Of a DNA stretch of 64,000 nt, positions 1-9,144 are shown piece by piece. The stretch's first letter is position 1. Every line of letters begins with the position of its first letter. The position numbers and the translations under genes are program-made. The stretch lies in assembly GCA_018663505.1 (NCBI GenBank), contig JABJQG010000005.1:1-64000 (forward strand). The letters are read 5' to 3'. The notes below the pieces were generated by a model. The model was given only the letters and a program-made list of their open reading frames with translations. It made no database searches and was not told the DNA's origin. This DNA comes from Pseudobdellovibrionaceae bacterium (GTDB lineage: Bacteria; Bdellovibrionota; Bdellovibrionia; Bdellovibrionales; UBA1609).

Positions 1-135
1 GCTTTCTTTTTAGTGGCCTTCTTCTTTGCGACTTTCTTCTTAGTAGCTTTCTTTTTAGTGGCCTTCTTCTTTGCGACTTTTTTCTTAGTAGCTTTCTTTT
101 TAGTGGCCTTCTTCTTTGCGACTTTCTTCTTAGTA
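1..135. repeat. Three tandem 45-bp repeats in the histone-like gene
   Basis: Positions 1-45, 46-90 and 91-135 are the same 45-base unit with a single mismatch (C to T in the second copy). Each encodes three KKKxx pentapeptides on the minus strand. A diverged fourth unit follows to about 180. The array continues past the left edge. The unit is a multiple of three, so copy-number change would keep the reading frame. Confidence 0.9.
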
Positions 136-197
136 GCTTTCTTCTTTACCACTTTTTTTTTGATAACTTTCTTTTTAGCTGCTTTTTTCTTTGCCAT
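1..197 (-). CDS. Lys-rich histone H1-like protein (partial)
   Basis: The reverse strand opens with ATG at 197 after an AGGGG ribosome site (7-base spacer) and reads MAKKKAAKKKVIKKK, then pentapeptides of the type KKKAT and KKKVA until the left edge; the C-terminus is outside the window. The composition is almost only Lys, Ala, Thr and Val, like the tails of bacterial H1-like and AlgP/HctB-type proteins, which bind DNA through charge. A role in nucleoid compaction is inferred. Because the repeats begin right after the start, no folded N-terminal domain precedes them. It could also be a basic tail leading into a domain beyond the edge. Confidence 0.75.
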   Translation of the reverse strand, partial: MAKKKAAKKKVIKKKVVKKKATKKKVAKKKATKKKATKKKVAKKKATKKKATKKKVAKKKATKKK

Positions 198-250
198 GGT
201 GTTCCCCTAAATAAAATGCCGTTATGCCAGTGTTTAACACAGGCTTCTAT

Positions 251-278
251 ATTGTATAAATTGGGTCCCGAAAGTCAA
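251..278 (-). promoter_or_regulatory. Predicted sigma70-type promoter of the histone-like gene
   Basis: On the minus strand TTGACT (278-273) and TACAAT (256-251) are separated by 16 bases and lie 54 bases upstream of the ATG at 197. The -35 box overlaps the U-tract of the flagellin terminator, so the two transcription units abut. Prediction from sequence only. Confidence 0.5.
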
Positions 279-309
279 AAAAAAAGCGTCAGGACTAGCC
301 CTGACGCTT
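277..309 (-). terminator. Rho-independent terminator after flagellin
   Basis: A perfect 10-bp stem (284-293 with 300-309, 6-base loop) is followed on the minus strand by a run of nine T (285-277). It lies 25 bases after the flagellin stop codon, a textbook intrinsic terminator. Confidence 0.92.
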
Positions 310-333
310 CGTATGCTAAAAATTAATTAAGAA

Positions 334-1167
334 TTATCCCAATAATTTTAGTGCCATACCACTTGTTTGGTTAGCTTGAGCTAGAGTAGAAGTTGAAGCT
401 TGTAACAAAATGTTGTTACGAGTCAATTCTGCAGAAGCATTTGCTACATCAGTATCTCTGATACGGCTGTTAGCAGCAGACATGTTCTCTTCAGCAACCT
501 GTAAGTTACTTACAGTAGAATTCAGTCTGTTTTGTAGCGCACCTAAGTTTGAACGCATAGAGTTTACGTTTTCTTGAGCATTATCAAGAGACTCTAAGGA
601 CCCTTGAGCGCTATCTTTACTAGTATAGTCTAATCCACCAAGGTTTAGAGCATCTAATGTAGCTACATTTGTTGCAGTATCAAAAGAAATTCTATCTTCA
701 GATTCATTATTGTAAATACCAATTTGGAAATCAAAAGTAGGACTAGAACCATCTAATAATTTAGTTGTTCCCCAAGTTGTTACACTCGCAATCCTTTGTA
801 CCTCGTCCTTAAGTTGTTGAACTTCCTTATCCACAAATCCTCTTTCTGTATCTCCGATAGTATCAGAAGAAGCTTGGATACCTAGTTCTCTAAGTCGAGT
901 TATAATGTTTCCGATTTCGTTTAAACCACCCTCAGCCGTTTGTACCATGGATATACCATCGTTAGCATTTCGGTTAGCTTGACGAGATGATCTAATTTGA
1001 CCTTTTAAGTTCTCAGAAATCGCCAAACCAGCAGCATCATCAGCAGCTTTGTTAATTCGACTTCCAGAAGCTAATTTAGCTAAACTAGAACCAATATTTT
1101 TTTGACTATCCATTAAATTTCTTTGAGCGTTAATGGCCGCTATGTTTGTTGATACTCTAAATCCCAT
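334..1167 (-). CDS. fliC: Flagellin
   Basis: A 277-residue flagellin, the structural subunit of the flagellar filament, exported by the flagellar type III system. The N-terminal helical D0/D1 region (about 1-140) begins MGFRVSTNIAAINAQRNL and contains the SGSRINKAADDAAGLAIS signature. The C-terminal D1/D0 region (about 190-277) ends with the ILLQASTSTLAQANQ block. The variable centre is very short (about 50 residues), typical of minimal flagellins. GGAGG lies 8 bases before the ATG, and a strong terminator follows. No other flagellar gene is near, so this is a stand-alone filament gene, as expected where several flagellin paralogues are scattered; paralogues cannot be seen here. Confidence 0.95.
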   Translation of the reverse strand: MGFRVSTNIAAINAQRNLMDSQKNIGSSLAKLASGSRINKAADDAAGLAISENLKGQIRSSRQANRNANDGISMVQTAEGGLNEIGNIITRLRELGIQASSDTIGDTERGFVDKEVQQLKDEVQRIASVTTWGTTKLLDGSSPTFDFQIGIYNNESEDRISFDTATNVATLDALNLGGLDYTSKDSAQGSLESLDNAQENVNSMRSNLGALQNRLNSTVSNLQVAEENMSAANSRIRDTDVANASAELTRNNILLQASTSTLAQANQTSGMALKLLG

Positions 1168-1975
1168 ATTATTATCCTCCGTTTATATTCATATTTAAGT
1201 CCTCCTTGGTATTCCCTATTTATGTATTTTTAGGGTTGGCATCCGAGCCATTATTTTTTTAGTTTACTTAATTGGAAAGTAATCCTTCCGTTGATTTTAA
1301 TTGTGCTTTCTTCCTTAATTCTCCTTTCAATCTAGTTCACAGAGCTTGACCTAACTCTTTGGTGAAATTCATCACCTGTGTTACAAAAGCTCTTTCGGGC
1401 CTGGTGCGGAAATCTTGACAGGACTCTAGGCTAAATTGGATCAAAAGTATTAAAACTTGGGCCTTTGATAGATCCAGGTCCTAAGACTTTGGGATTTAAA
1501 TCAATACCTTTAAACCGTAGACTAAAGGGGCTCTTAGAGGAACGTCTGGTTGTGATTTTTTAGCTCATTTGTAAAGGAAGTTTCCATGATTAGAGAGTTG
1601 TTGGTGTGAATACTGAGGTTTCATCTTACAGGATTCAAACTGAGTTTTTTGTTTTGGTAGGAAATTGTTTGGAGTAATGGCACTTATAACAACACAGACT
1701 TCTGGTAATTATTCTCGAAAGGTCTTGCACTCAAGTACTTAAGAAATTGAATTTCGAAGATTTACAAAAGACCTAAATTCTGGATATTAATTTGCAATTA
1801 AATCTACTGTATATTTGAAGTACGATTAATTTGATTTTGAGACTTAAGTTCAAAGACAAATTAAGGCACATGTAAACTTCATATACACACTAAAGCTAGG
1901 GGTTATTGAATCTGGCTTACTACCTGGCAGCTTACGCAAAAACCATTGGTTTTTAACATAGGAGAGAAATAGAAC
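1168..1975. other. 808-bp intergenic region with no gene seen
   Basis: Apart from the flagellin ribosome site (1176-1180) and the leader of the next gene, no open frame of useful length or RNA gene was recognised. A TTGACA near 1416 could be a -35 box but has no good -10 box or downstream gene. The flagellin promoter must lie in its left part; no clear sigma28 or sigma54 box was found. Confidence 0.5.
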
Positions 1976-2584
1976 ATGAAGCACCTATATAAAATAATTA
2001 TGATGATTGCAGTCTCTATAAGTATTAAGGCTGTGGCAGATGACTCGTTTAAAGAAGCAGTTAGTGACAAGGTATTGCTTTTTCAAATGGTAATCAACAA
2101 TCAAGGTGAAGCATCGAGTCCTTCATATGATCTTGTGGTTAAAGCGGCTGCATTTGGTAAGGATTCTTTTCGAGGCGAAGCAAAGGAAATATACAGGTTG
2201 ACAGTAAGAGATGCCGTTCAAGGGGTTGTAGAGAAAAGGTACTTTATCATTCCAGGTAAAGATTTAGTTTCCTCACTTTTAAAGGTTACGCAAGAACCCG
2301 TAGATCATTTTCATATAACGGTTAAGCTAGTTAGAGATTTTGGAATGATTGAGTTTAATAGTAGCTATAGCTACTTAAAGTTATATAAGGACGGTATTTT
2401 TCAATTGAGAGGAAACAGAACGTATGTGAGTAAATCCCAGGCAGTTGATTTTAAAGGCATTAATAATAAGAGCATTAAGGCAAGTGTAGTGTTAATGGAC
2501 GCCAATGAAGTTAACTTCTCTCCGAGAAAATTTGAAATAATTAATTCCAGAGGTTCAATTGAGTATGGAAATGCTCTTGATTGA
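1976..2584 (+). CDS. Secreted protein of unknown function
   Basis: A 202-residue protein I do not recognise. The N-terminus has Lys, a hydrophobic stretch (about 7-20) and an Ala-rich cut site near KAVADDS, a probable Sec signal peptide, so the mature protein should be periplasmic or outer-membrane exposed. The remainder is rich in alternating polar and hydrophobic residues, suggesting beta structure, with no Cys in the mature part. The start is supported by an AGGAGAG ribosome site about 8 bases upstream. It stands alone, with a hairpin terminator 46 bases after the stop. Confidence 0.7.
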   Translation: MKHLYKIIMMIAVSISIKAVADDSFKEAVSDKVLLFQMVINNQGEASSPSYDLVVKAAAFGKDSFRGEAKEIYRLTVRDAVQGVVEKRYFIIPGKDLVSSLLKVTQEPVDHFHITVKLVRDFGMIEFNSSYSYLKLYKDGIFQLRGNRTYVSKSQAVDFKGINNKSIKASVVLMDANEVNFSPRKFEIINSRGSIEYGNALD

Positions 2585-2630
2585 ATAAATCACTAGATTT
2601 AAAAAGTTTTCTTACTCATTTATTCTCACA

Positions 2631-2657
2631 AACAAGACAACTCTGGTCTTGTTGTTT
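2631..2657 (+). terminator. Probable terminator after the secreted unknown gene
   Basis: An 8-bp stem (2631-2638 with 2646-2653, 7-base loop) is followed by GTTTATATA. The T-tract is short, so efficiency is uncertain. Confidence 0.5.
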
Positions 2658-2674
2658 ATATAGAAAAATTTATT

Positions 2675-2845
2675 ATTGTCGACGACAATTTCTTAGTGAC
2701 CTGTATATGTATCAAAAAACATAGACTTCTCGACGGGCCGATTTAGCCAAATAACCCCGTCAGGTTTACCTCAATCTCTATTAGTTATTGGCCATTTTTC
2801 ATACTGTACAACAAAATCTCTGGGTAATTAAACCGCCAGTTACCC
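2675..2845. repeat. Cluster of inverted repeats in a gene-free stretch
   Basis: The gene-free interval 2585-2907 holds, besides the terminator, three more inverted repeats: a 7-bp palindrome around a single base at 2675-2689; GACGGG (2732-2737) with CCCGTC (2756-2761), enclosing a small GGC/GCC hairpin; and GGGTAA (2822-2827) with TTACCC (2840-2845). They precede a broken gene. They could be operators, a folded leader, or remains of a mobile element. Confidence 0.45.
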
Positions 2846-2907
2846 TTTGTAGTGATATTTAAAAATTTAATCTATTCATTTCTAAAGCATTGCAAAAGCA
2901 TTACAAT

Positions 2908-3605
2908 ATGTATGATAGAGAACTTAATTTAACTAAACTCCTAGAAAGAAAGTCTTTTTTTCTGTTTGGGCCGAGATCAACTGGTAAAACTACTCTTATT
3001 AAGCAACAGCTTCCAAACAGCAAAGTTTTCGATCTTTTGAAGTCCGAAACATATTTGAGGTTGGTTAAAAACCCAAGCCTGTTAGAGGAGAGTATTCAGG
3101 ATAACAACCAATATATAGTTATTGATGAGATTCAGAAGCTGCCAGCTCTTTTAGATGAGGTCCATAGGCTTATTGAAGCTAAAGGCATTCGCTTTCTGTT
3201 AACAGGAAGCAGTGCTCGAAAGCTGAAGCATGGTGGAGCTAATTTATTAGCCGGAAGAGCATGGCTGGCAAACCTTTTGGAGATGCTTTTGAACACTTTA
3301 TTATTTTAGAAGTCAGAGCTTATAATTCCTATGAAAGAAAAAAAATGAATCTTTGTTACTGGCGATCCACTACAAAATTTGAAGTTGACTTAATTGTAAG
3401 TCAGAAATGTGCTATAGAAATAAAATCAACAAAACTCGTACAGGACAAGCACCTTAAAGGTATTAGAGCTTTTAAAGAAGAGGAGTTAGTTAAAAAATAC
3501 ATTGTAGTTTCTCATGACACTGAAAAAAGAGAAACTAAGGATGGAATTGAAATATACCCATGGAAATTATTTCTAGATCAGCTTTGGAAATGTGAGGTAT
3601 TTTAA
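2908..3605 (+). pseudogene. Broken AAA_14/DUF4143 ATPase
   Basis: Two frames carry the ends of one protein. The first (ATG 2908, about 115 residues of use) has the P-loop GPRSTGKTTL, a Walker B-like YIVIDEIQKLP and the LTGSSARKLK block of AAA_14 ATPases. The second frame, from about 3261 to 3605, carries the DUF4143 C-terminus with FEHFIILEVRAY, a CYWRSTTKFEVDLIV nuclease-like motif and AIEIKS. Members of this family are usually near 380 residues. Here roughly 150 residues between the GRAW and GKPFG segments are gone and the join at about 3255-3265 shifts frame. The gene is therefore a deletion derivative and probably non-functional. A TTG upstream (2890) is less likely than the ATG. Confidence 0.82.
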
Positions 3606-3881
3606 TATTAACTGAGCCTGTAACTGAAATTCCCCAGCAAGAGTGGACATTTTTACTGATTAGCTAATTGTTTGTCTTCCTAAAAAGTACTGTATAAATA
3701 TGTGTTAAGTTATTTGAGTGGTTATAGTTTTGGCCATAAAATTGGTAATCTTTTCAATATGTGCAAAATAGAACTAGCTACATGATTGATAATCTGTATT
3801 TTTAAAAAATAGAATGTAAATTTTGTGAAAGGGGTGTAAGGCTAATATTACTAAACCCGTAAAAGCCTAGGGAGGTCCCTT

Positions 3882-4220
3882 TTGACACTTTCAAAGTTAT
3901 TAAAAATAAGTAATTACCTGCTGGTATTAACTTGGACTATGTTACTCAGTACGGGTTTAATTTTAAATTATAAGCTACCCCGCGGACCATTTAGAAATCA
4001 GGGTAAAGGCAGAGGTGGTGAAGAACTTTGGTCCATGACACGTCATGAATGGGGTGATATTCACTTTTATTTAGGACTTAGCGTACTTTTCTTTATTTTG
4101 TTGCATCTATATTTAAACCATTCTTGGTTTAAAATGCTTTATAAACAATTTGGAGCAACTAAAGTCTGGGGGAGTCTTTTACTTTTAGCTTTGATTTTGG
4201 TGCTGCCATGGATTAATTGA
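3882..4220 (+). CDS. DUF4405-type small membrane protein
   Basis: A 112-residue protein with three hydrophobic spans (about 8-28, 62-80 and 93-110). Between the first two is RHEWGDIHFYLG, followed by LHLYLNHSW. Conserved His in such spans is the pattern of DUF4405 proteins, which resemble the cytochrome b561 fold and may bind haem or act in membrane redox; no partner is nearby to support this. The start is TTG at 3882, chosen because GGGAGG sits 6-7 bases upstream and no ATG fits. The preceding 276 bases (3606-3881) hold no recognised gene. Confidence 0.7.
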   Translation: MTLSKLLKISNYLLVLTWTMLLSTGLILNYKLPRGPFRNQGKGRGGEELWSMTRHEWGDIHFYLGLSVLFFILLHLYLNHSWFKMLYKQFGATKVWGSLLLLALILVLPWIN

Positions 4221-4270
4221 ATTATATAGCTGAGAGATAGCCGTTTAAAGTCTGAAAACTTAGTTGATGA

Positions 4271-5200
4271 CTAAAAAAAATCCACACATTGCTCATAGAC
4301 TACGTTGGGTTGATCTTCCATTAAGTGGTGCCCAGACTTCTTGTCAGTAATGAGTTCACTGCCCTTGATAATTTTTTGTAGTTCTGTCATGTATTTTTTT
4401 GGTACCAAGTGGTCGTGTTTGCCGTAGAGAATTCTCACAGGTATAGTAATCTCTTTAAAGCACTTGGGCATACGTCTGTCTCTGAGTATGCTTGTTGCTT
4501 TCATAAAAGTTTTAATAGCATTAGGTTGTTTATCATAGGGTTCGAGGTACTTTTCTGTACTTTCTTTATTAACCAGGCTTTGGTTATAGACCACTTTGGA
4601 CTGCAGAAGGCCAATGATTTTTGTATTCACAAGGTGTGAGGCTAAGCTGGTAAATGGGATTAATTGAGGGTTGAGTTTTAGTAATTTTTTATTGGTGGCT
4701 GGTGATATAACCATATTCTTCTTAAAAACATTTGGGTGTTTTAAACTCAACCAAAGGCTAATGGCCCCACCCATTGAGCTACCAACTATATATGTGTTTG
4801 ATACATTTAATTTTTTAAGAAATAACAGAACTCTTTCACACTGTGCCTCTAAACCATAGTCTTGGTTTACAATTTTTGAGGACTTGCCAAAGCCAGGTAA
4901 GTCTAAAGCGATCACTCTATAATTTTGACTTAAGGGTTTATATAGAAAACGCCAAATATATAAAGAGGCACCTATACCGTGGAGAAGTAGCAGAGTAGGA
5001 CCTGACCCTTCGTCCACATAGTTAATTTCAAAATCAGGAATATTAATTTTTTTTTGTTCGGGAATGTAGGGTTCATTAAGGTCAAAATAGACTTTTTTAA
5101 CTAGAAAATATTTTTTAATTAACAAAAAGGCAAAAACTAGAAGGACTAATAGGAATACCAAAGCAATGTATGGAAAAAGTTGAGACTCAAATATAAACAT
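4271..5200 (-). CDS. Membrane-anchored alpha/beta hydrolase
   Basis: A 309-residue alpha/beta hydrolase with an N-terminal membrane anchor (about 8-30). The fold shows the oxyanion motif LLLLHGIGAS, the LDLPGFGKS strand, the nucleophile elbow GSSMGG, an acid in ILYGKHDHLVP and a catalytic His in SGHHLMEDQP, so the Ser-Asp-His triad is complete. The active domain should lie outside the inner membrane or on its surface; substrate is unknown (lipase, esterase or C-C hydrolase are all possible). Its ATG overlaps the stop of the upstream Cys-rich gene by one base (TAATG), so the two are translationally coupled. Confidence 0.87.
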   Translation of the reverse strand: MFIFESQLFPYIALVFLLVLLVFAFLLIKKYFLVKKVYFDLNEPYIPEQKKINIPDFEINYVDEGSGPTLLLLHGIGASLYIWRFLYKPLSQNYRVIALDLPGFGKSSKIVNQDYGLEAQCERVLLFLKKLNVSNTYIVGSSMGGAISLWLSLKHPNVFKKNMVISPATNKKLLKLNPQLIPFTSLASHLVNTKIIGLLQSKVVYNQSLVNKESTEKYLEPYDKQPNAIKTFMKATSILRDRRMPKCFKEITIPVRILYGKHDHLVPKKYMTELQKIIKGSELITDKKSGHHLMEDQPNVVYEQCVDFF

Positions 5201-5439
5201 TAATCAATCTCATGATTTCTGCAAAAGCACATGCGGCCATGCAGTTCGTAGGCTTTTAATTGGTTGGCTTTAAGGTGGTTTTTAGTATTATAACCCATGT
5301 TACAGCCTTCGTTCTCGGCAATAAAAAAAGAGCATTGCTCGCAACAATACATAAAATCAATTTTAGCAAAATCCCTTGGGTCTATTTTATCAAATATGAT
5401 GCCTCTGTTCAGAGGCGCGCATTTCTTTTTTGATGACAT
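5200..5439 (-). CDS. Small Cys-rich protein, probable metal binder
   Basis: A 79-residue protein starting MSSKKKCAPLN. It has seven Cys: one near the start, a CCEQC cluster, one in EGCNMGY, and a CFC pair near the C-terminus followed by RNHEID. This spacing suggests a zinc or iron-sulphur site, but I cannot name the family. The start at 5439 is preferred to an upstream ATG at 5463 because AAGGA lies 7 bases before it. It is the first gene of a two-gene unit with the alpha/beta hydrolase. Confidence 0.65.
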   Translation of the reverse strand: MSSKKKCAPLNRGIIFDKIDPRDFAKIDFMYCCEQCSFFIAENEGCNMGYNTKNHLKANQLKAYELHGRMCFCRNHEID

Positions 5440-5483
5440 TGACAAATCCTTACATATACACATCTTTTAAGTAAGATTATTTA

Positions 5484-5511
5484 TTGATAAAGTCAGTAAA
5501 TTTCGTAGAAT
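5484..5511 (+). promoter_or_regulatory. Predicted promoter of clpB
   Basis: TTGATA (5484-5489) and TAGAAT (5506-5511) are 16 bases apart and end 25 bases before the clpB ATG. It looks like a housekeeping promoter. No clear sigma32 box or CIRCE element was seen in the 73-base interval, although heat induction of clpB would be usual. Confidence 0.4.
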
Positions 5512-5536
5512 TTATATATTTTATTAGGGGTAAATT

Positions 5537-8137
5537 ATGAGTGAAATTGATCAAATGACACAAAATAGCCAGAAGGCCATGCAAAAGGCAGCGGATTTAG
5601 CTCAAAACCTAAATCATGCAAATGTGGAACCTGTGCATTTAGTTTTTGAAATATTGAAGCAAAAAGATAACGTCATTGTAAAGATCATTAAAGATCTTGG
5701 CTTAAAAATAAGAAGCTTTCAAGAGGCTTTGGATGCGAAAATTCAGACCTTAAATCAGGTGGAAGGGACAGATCTAAAAGTGAGCCCTAACCAGCAGCTT
5801 ATTCAGTTATTTAACAAAGCTCAACAAGAAGCTCAGGCAAATGGGGATTCTTTTGTTTCTACTGAACATTTTATCCAAGCCATATATAAAGGGGCAGATA
5901 AGGATGTAAAATCCATTCTTGAAGGGCAAGGTCTCCCAGCCCAATCCTTTAATGACCAACTTAAGGAAATTCGTGGTGATGAAAAAGTAACTACAGATAA
6001 CCCAGATAGTCAGTTGGATGCTTTATTAAAATACGCACGGGACCTTACAGAGTTAGCCGAAGAAGGCAAGCTTGACCCTGTGATAGGCCGTGACGAAGAG
6101 ATTCGAAGAGTGATTCAAGTATTATCTCGCAGAACAAAGAATAACCCCGTATTAATTGGAGAGCCTGGTGTGGGCAAAACGGCCATCGCTGAAGGCTTAG
6201 CTTTAAGAATTATTAATGAAGATGTTCCAGAAATTCTTTTTGGCAAACAGCTGGTGTCTCTAGATTTAGGTTCTTTATTAGCGGGAGCCAAATACCGCGG
6301 AGAATTTGAAGATCGTTTAAAAGCAGTGATAAAAGAAGTCACTGATAGTGATGGTGAGATTATTCTTTTCATAGATGAGCTTCACACCCTTGTGGGGGCC
6401 GGAAAAGGTGACGGGGCTATGGATGCTGGTCAAATTCTGAAACCCGCTCTAGCGCGCGGGGAGCTCCGTTGTGTGGGTGCCACAACTTTGGATGAATACA
6501 GAAAATACATTGAAAAGGACAAGGCCTTGGAAAGGCGTTTTCAGCAGGTTCTGGTACAAGAACCTAATGTACACGACTCAATTACCATTTTACGTGGTTT
6601 AAAAAGCAAATACGAAGTCCATCACGGTGTGCGCATTACAGATGCTGCTATTATTCAAGCTGTAAAGCTTTCTGATCGCTATATCACTTCTCGATTTTTA
6701 CCAGATAAAGCCATAGATTTAATGGATGAAGCAGCCAGTCGCTTAAGTATAGAAATTAATAGCGTACCTGGGGTAATTGATGAAATTCAAAGAAAAAAGG
6801 TACAATTGCAAATTGAAAGGGAAGCCCTAAAAAAAGAGTCTGATGAATCCGCTCAAAGCCGTTTAAAAGAGGTGGAACTGAGAATCGATGACTACACTGA
6901 ACAGGTGGATAAGTTAAAGCTTCAATGGGACAGTGAGAAGGCTGAAATCCAAGGAGCAAAGGATGTAAAAAAACGCATTGAAGCTGTGACCCTAGAAATT
7001 GAGCGTGCAGAACGAGATGGTGTCTTGGAAAAAGCAGCAGAGTTAAAATATGGCCAGTTGCCAGCTCTGCAACAACAACTAGAAGAGATCAACGCCAAAG
7101 CCGCAGCTCAAACTCACAGTGATAAAGCACAAAAAGATGAGCAACGCCTACTTAAAGAAGAAGTGGGTCCCGATGAAATCGCTGAAGTGGTTTCTAAATG
7201 GGTAGGAGTGCCTGTACAAAAAATGTTACAGTCAGAGTCCGATAAAATATTAAATATGGAAGAGCATATGCGGTTGAAAGTTGTGGGGCAAGATAAGGCC
7301 TTGGAACTTGTGGCAGATGCCATTCGACGCTCACGTGCTGAAATTTCTGACCCCAATCAGCCCATCGGTAGTTTTATGTTTTTAGGCCCCACAGGTGTGG
7401 GGAAAACGGAAACCGTAAAAGCTTTGTCTGAATTTTTATTCGATACTCAAGATGCTATTGTTCGCATTGATATGAGTGAATATATGGAAAAGCATTCCGT
7501 CTCCCGACTCATAGGTGCGCCTCCGGGATATGTTGGCTATGATGAAGGCGGGCAGCTAACAGAACGCGTACGACGTCGCCCATACAGTGTGGTTCTATTA
7601 GATGAGGTTGAGAAAGCTCACCCCGATGTTTTTAATATTTTACTCCAAGTGTTGGATGACGGACGTTTAACTGACGGCCAGGGACGCACAGTGGATTTTA
7701 AAAACACCGTGATAGTGATGACTTCAAATGTAGGATCTACGGCTATTATAGATCCTGCTTTGAATGAACAACAAAAAGACGATGCCATTCAACAGGCCTT
7801 AAAGCAAAGTTTTCGACCAGAGTTTCTAAACAGAATAGACGAGGTTGTTATATATAACAGCTTAGGCGAAGAACAAATTTCTGGTATTGTAGAAATACAA
7901 ATCCAACAACTTGTGGAACGTCTAAAAGAAAAGGATATTCACCTTAATTATGACGGAGAAGTTCTTAAGGTCATCGGTCAAAAAGGCTTTGATCCCATAT
8001 ACGGAGCTCGTCCATTAAAGCGAGTGATCCAAAGAGAAATACTCAATCCAATTTCCAAAATGATCATATCTCAAAATTTTACAAATGGTGGTGAAGTGAG
8101 CTTAATCGTGAAAAATGGAAAAATTGAGATAGAGTAA
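5537..8137 (+). CDS. clpB: ATP-dependent disaggregase ClpB
   Basis: An 866-residue Hsp100 chaperone, the normal length for ClpB. In order: two Clp_N repeats (about 1-145), first AAA+ module with Walker A GEPGVGKT (about 208-215) and Walker B ILFIDELH, the coiled-coil middle domain (about 410-540) that separates ClpB from ClpA, and the second AAA+ module with [10 protein letters not shown] (about 617) and the GYVGYDEGG pore loop. With DnaK/DnaJ/GrpE it threads aggregated proteins through its hexamer pore using ATP. No ClpP-binding tripeptide loop is evident, as expected for ClpB. It is transcribed alone, divergently from the Cys-rich/hydrolase pair. Confidence 0.97.
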   Translation: MSEIDQMTQNSQKAMQKAADLAQNLNHANVEPVHLVFEILKQKDNVIVKIIKDLGLKIRSFQEALDAKIQTLNQVEGTDLKVSPNQQLIQLFNKAQQEAQANGDSFVSTEHFIQAIYKGADKDVKSILEGQGLPAQSFNDQLKEIRGDEKVTTDNPDSQLDALLKYARDLTELAEEGKLDPVIGRDEEIRRVIQVLSRRTKNNPVLIGEPGVGKTAIAEGLALRIINEDVPEILFGKQLVSLDLGSLLAGAKYRGEFEDRLKAVIKEVTDSDGEIILFIDELHTLVGAGKGDGAMDAGQILKPALARGELRCVGATTLDEYRKYIEKDKALERRFQQVLVQEPNVHDSITILRGLKSKYEVHHGVRITDAAIIQAVKLSDRYITSRFLPDKAIDLMDEAASRLSIEINSVPGVIDEIQRKKVQLQIEREALKKESDESAQSRLKEVELRIDDYTEQVDKLKLQWDSEKAEIQGAKDVKKRIEAVTLEIERAERDGVLEKAAELKYGQLPALQQQLEEINAKAAAQTHSDKAQKDEQRLLKEEVGPDEIAEVVSKWVGVPVQKMLQSESDKILNMEEHMRLKVVGQDKALELVADAIRRSRAEISDPNQPIGSFMFLGPTGVGKTETVKALSEFLFDTQDAIVRIDMSEYMEKHSVSRLIGAPPGYVGYDEGGQLTERVRRRPYSVVLLDEVEKAHPDVFNILLQVLDDGRLTDGQGRTVDFKNTVIVMTSNVGSTAIIDPALNEQQKDDAIQQALKQSFRPEFLNRIDEVVIYNSLGEEQISGIVEIQIQQLVERLKEKDIHLNYDGEVLKVIGQKGFDPIYGARPLKRVIQREILNPISKMIISQNFTNGGEVSLIVKNGKIEIE

Positions 8138-8427
8138 ATCAGGTATCATATTTTAGGGATATTTTTGTAATAGTTGCACTCTTGTCAAGACTATGAGGGT
8201 TTCCATTAAGTCATTTACTTTTCTGCTAAAGTAAAGAAATTATAGAGTTTCTAAACACACATAAACTTGAAGGTCTTAGGTATTTTTTACTTTTTTTCAA
8301 ATCAAATTGTTGTTCACAAGTATTATAAAATTGGTGTTATGATAGCTCCATAAGTTAACAAGTTTGGTACTTTAGCAGAGAGAACTACTGGAGTGACCAC
8401 ACACAACAATAATTTATGGAGATGATC
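8138..8427. other. Intergenic stretch after clpB
   Basis: No gene, clear terminator or RNA was recognised in these 290 bases. They carry the leader of the next gene. Confidence 0.4.
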
Positions 8428-8985
8428 ATGAAATCGATTATTCTGAGTTCACTTTTGCTCTTACTGGTTTCTAATACATGTTTTGCAAGCAAAATACGAT
8501 TGGCAACATGTCATACTGTTATCCCGAGTCTTGAAGAGGGTGGGAAATCCACAGATGTTAGTGTAAAGGTTTACCATACTGGAAATTCACTTGAGGCTAA
8601 GGTAGATAAACCAGGAATCCCAACTAAAAAGTTTATTTCAGAAACTGAAGAGTATCCAGTTCGAAAGGATTTTTTAAAAAGCTTAGTTATGAATGATAAT
8701 GTTTTGTCTCCTAGCTTTGTGGAAGCTGATGACTGGAACTATGCAGAGAGGCTGTTAGCTCATGCCTATGCTTTGATGAATTCTCCTGTGTTTGCAATTT
8801 TTGAAAATTTTTCCACTGGGGTTGACCTTTCAAAAGTGAGGTCAGTTCGATTGTACTATTTGGACAAAGCAACAAAATTTGGTAGAGCCGCAATTGTTAA
8901 AACCCGAGATGAAAATGGTAGTGTATTAGGATCTTTTTTGAGTGGATTTTTTGTGACTCCATGTGATGCCAACCCTCTAAAGTAA
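8428..8985 (+). CDS. Secreted protein of unknown function
   Basis: A 185-residue protein with a clear Sec signal peptide (MKSIILSSLLLLLVSNTCFA, cut after FAS or CFA). I do not recognise the mature domain; it has two Cys, one near each end (ATCH and TPCDA), which could form a disulphide. Three in-frame ATGs lie close together at 8416, 8422 and 8428; the last is chosen because GGAG sits 6 bases before it and it gives the best signal peptide. It ends 28 bases before the insertion sequence and is first in a run of unknown secreted proteins. Confidence 0.68.
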   Translation: MKSIILSSLLLLLVSNTCFASKIRLATCHTVIPSLEEGGKSTDVSVKVYHTGNSLEAKVDKPGIPTKKFISETEEYPVRKDFLKSLVMNDNVLSPSFVEADDWNYAERLLAHAYALMNSPVFAIFENFSTGVDLSKVRSVRLYYLDKATKFGRAAIVKTRDENGSVLGSFLSGFFVTPCDANPLK

Positions 8986-9004
8986 TATTTTTAGACTATT
9001 TCTC

Positions 9005-9013
9005 ATTGGAGCG
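9005..9013. repeat. Left copy of the IS target-site duplication
   Basis: ATTGGAGCG at 9005-9013 recurs as a direct repeat at 10439-10447 (a C before both makes it 10 bases). ISL3-family elements usually duplicate 8 bp, so one or two matching bases may be chance. Confidence 0.75.
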
Positions 9014-9085
9014 GGTTCTTTGTCATAAAAATGGGGTCCAGTTTTACTCAGATCTGCATCAAAACAAGAAAAAGACATAAAAAAA

Positions 9086-9140
9086 GGCGTTCAACCATTG
9101 GTTAAATAAGTTTGCAAACAAAACTTAACCGGAGAACGCC
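9086..9140 (+). promoter_or_regulatory. Leader hairpin covering the transposase ribosome site
   Basis: GGCGTTC (9086-9092) pairs with GAACGCC (9134-9140), and inside it GGTTAA (9100-9105) pairs with TTAACC (9125-9130). The GGAG ribosome site (9131-9134) sits between the two right-hand arms. In a long transcript entering from outside, this fold would hide the start signal, a common way to limit transposase expression. Confidence 0.55.
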
Positions 9141-9144
9141 AGCC

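Noticed and set aside
1-135. CRISPR-like array
   Set aside because: Units are directly adjacent without spacers and code for peptide repeats.
13-210. Open frame on the plus strand rich in Phe/Leu/Ala
   Set aside because: It is the antisense shadow of the Lys-rich repeat gene, which has a good ribosome site, promoter and biased composition.
1240-1266. Sigma28 promoter for flagellin (TAAA, 15 bases, GCTCGGAT)
   Set aside because: The -10 part matches GCCGATAA too poorly to support a call.
1410-1450. TTGACA promoter in the gap after flagellin
   Set aside because: No convincing -10 box and no gene or RNA downstream within reach.
3625-3660. Possible IS21-type end (TTCCCCAG...GTGGACA)
   Set aside because: Only a short resemblance, with no transposase or second end nearby.
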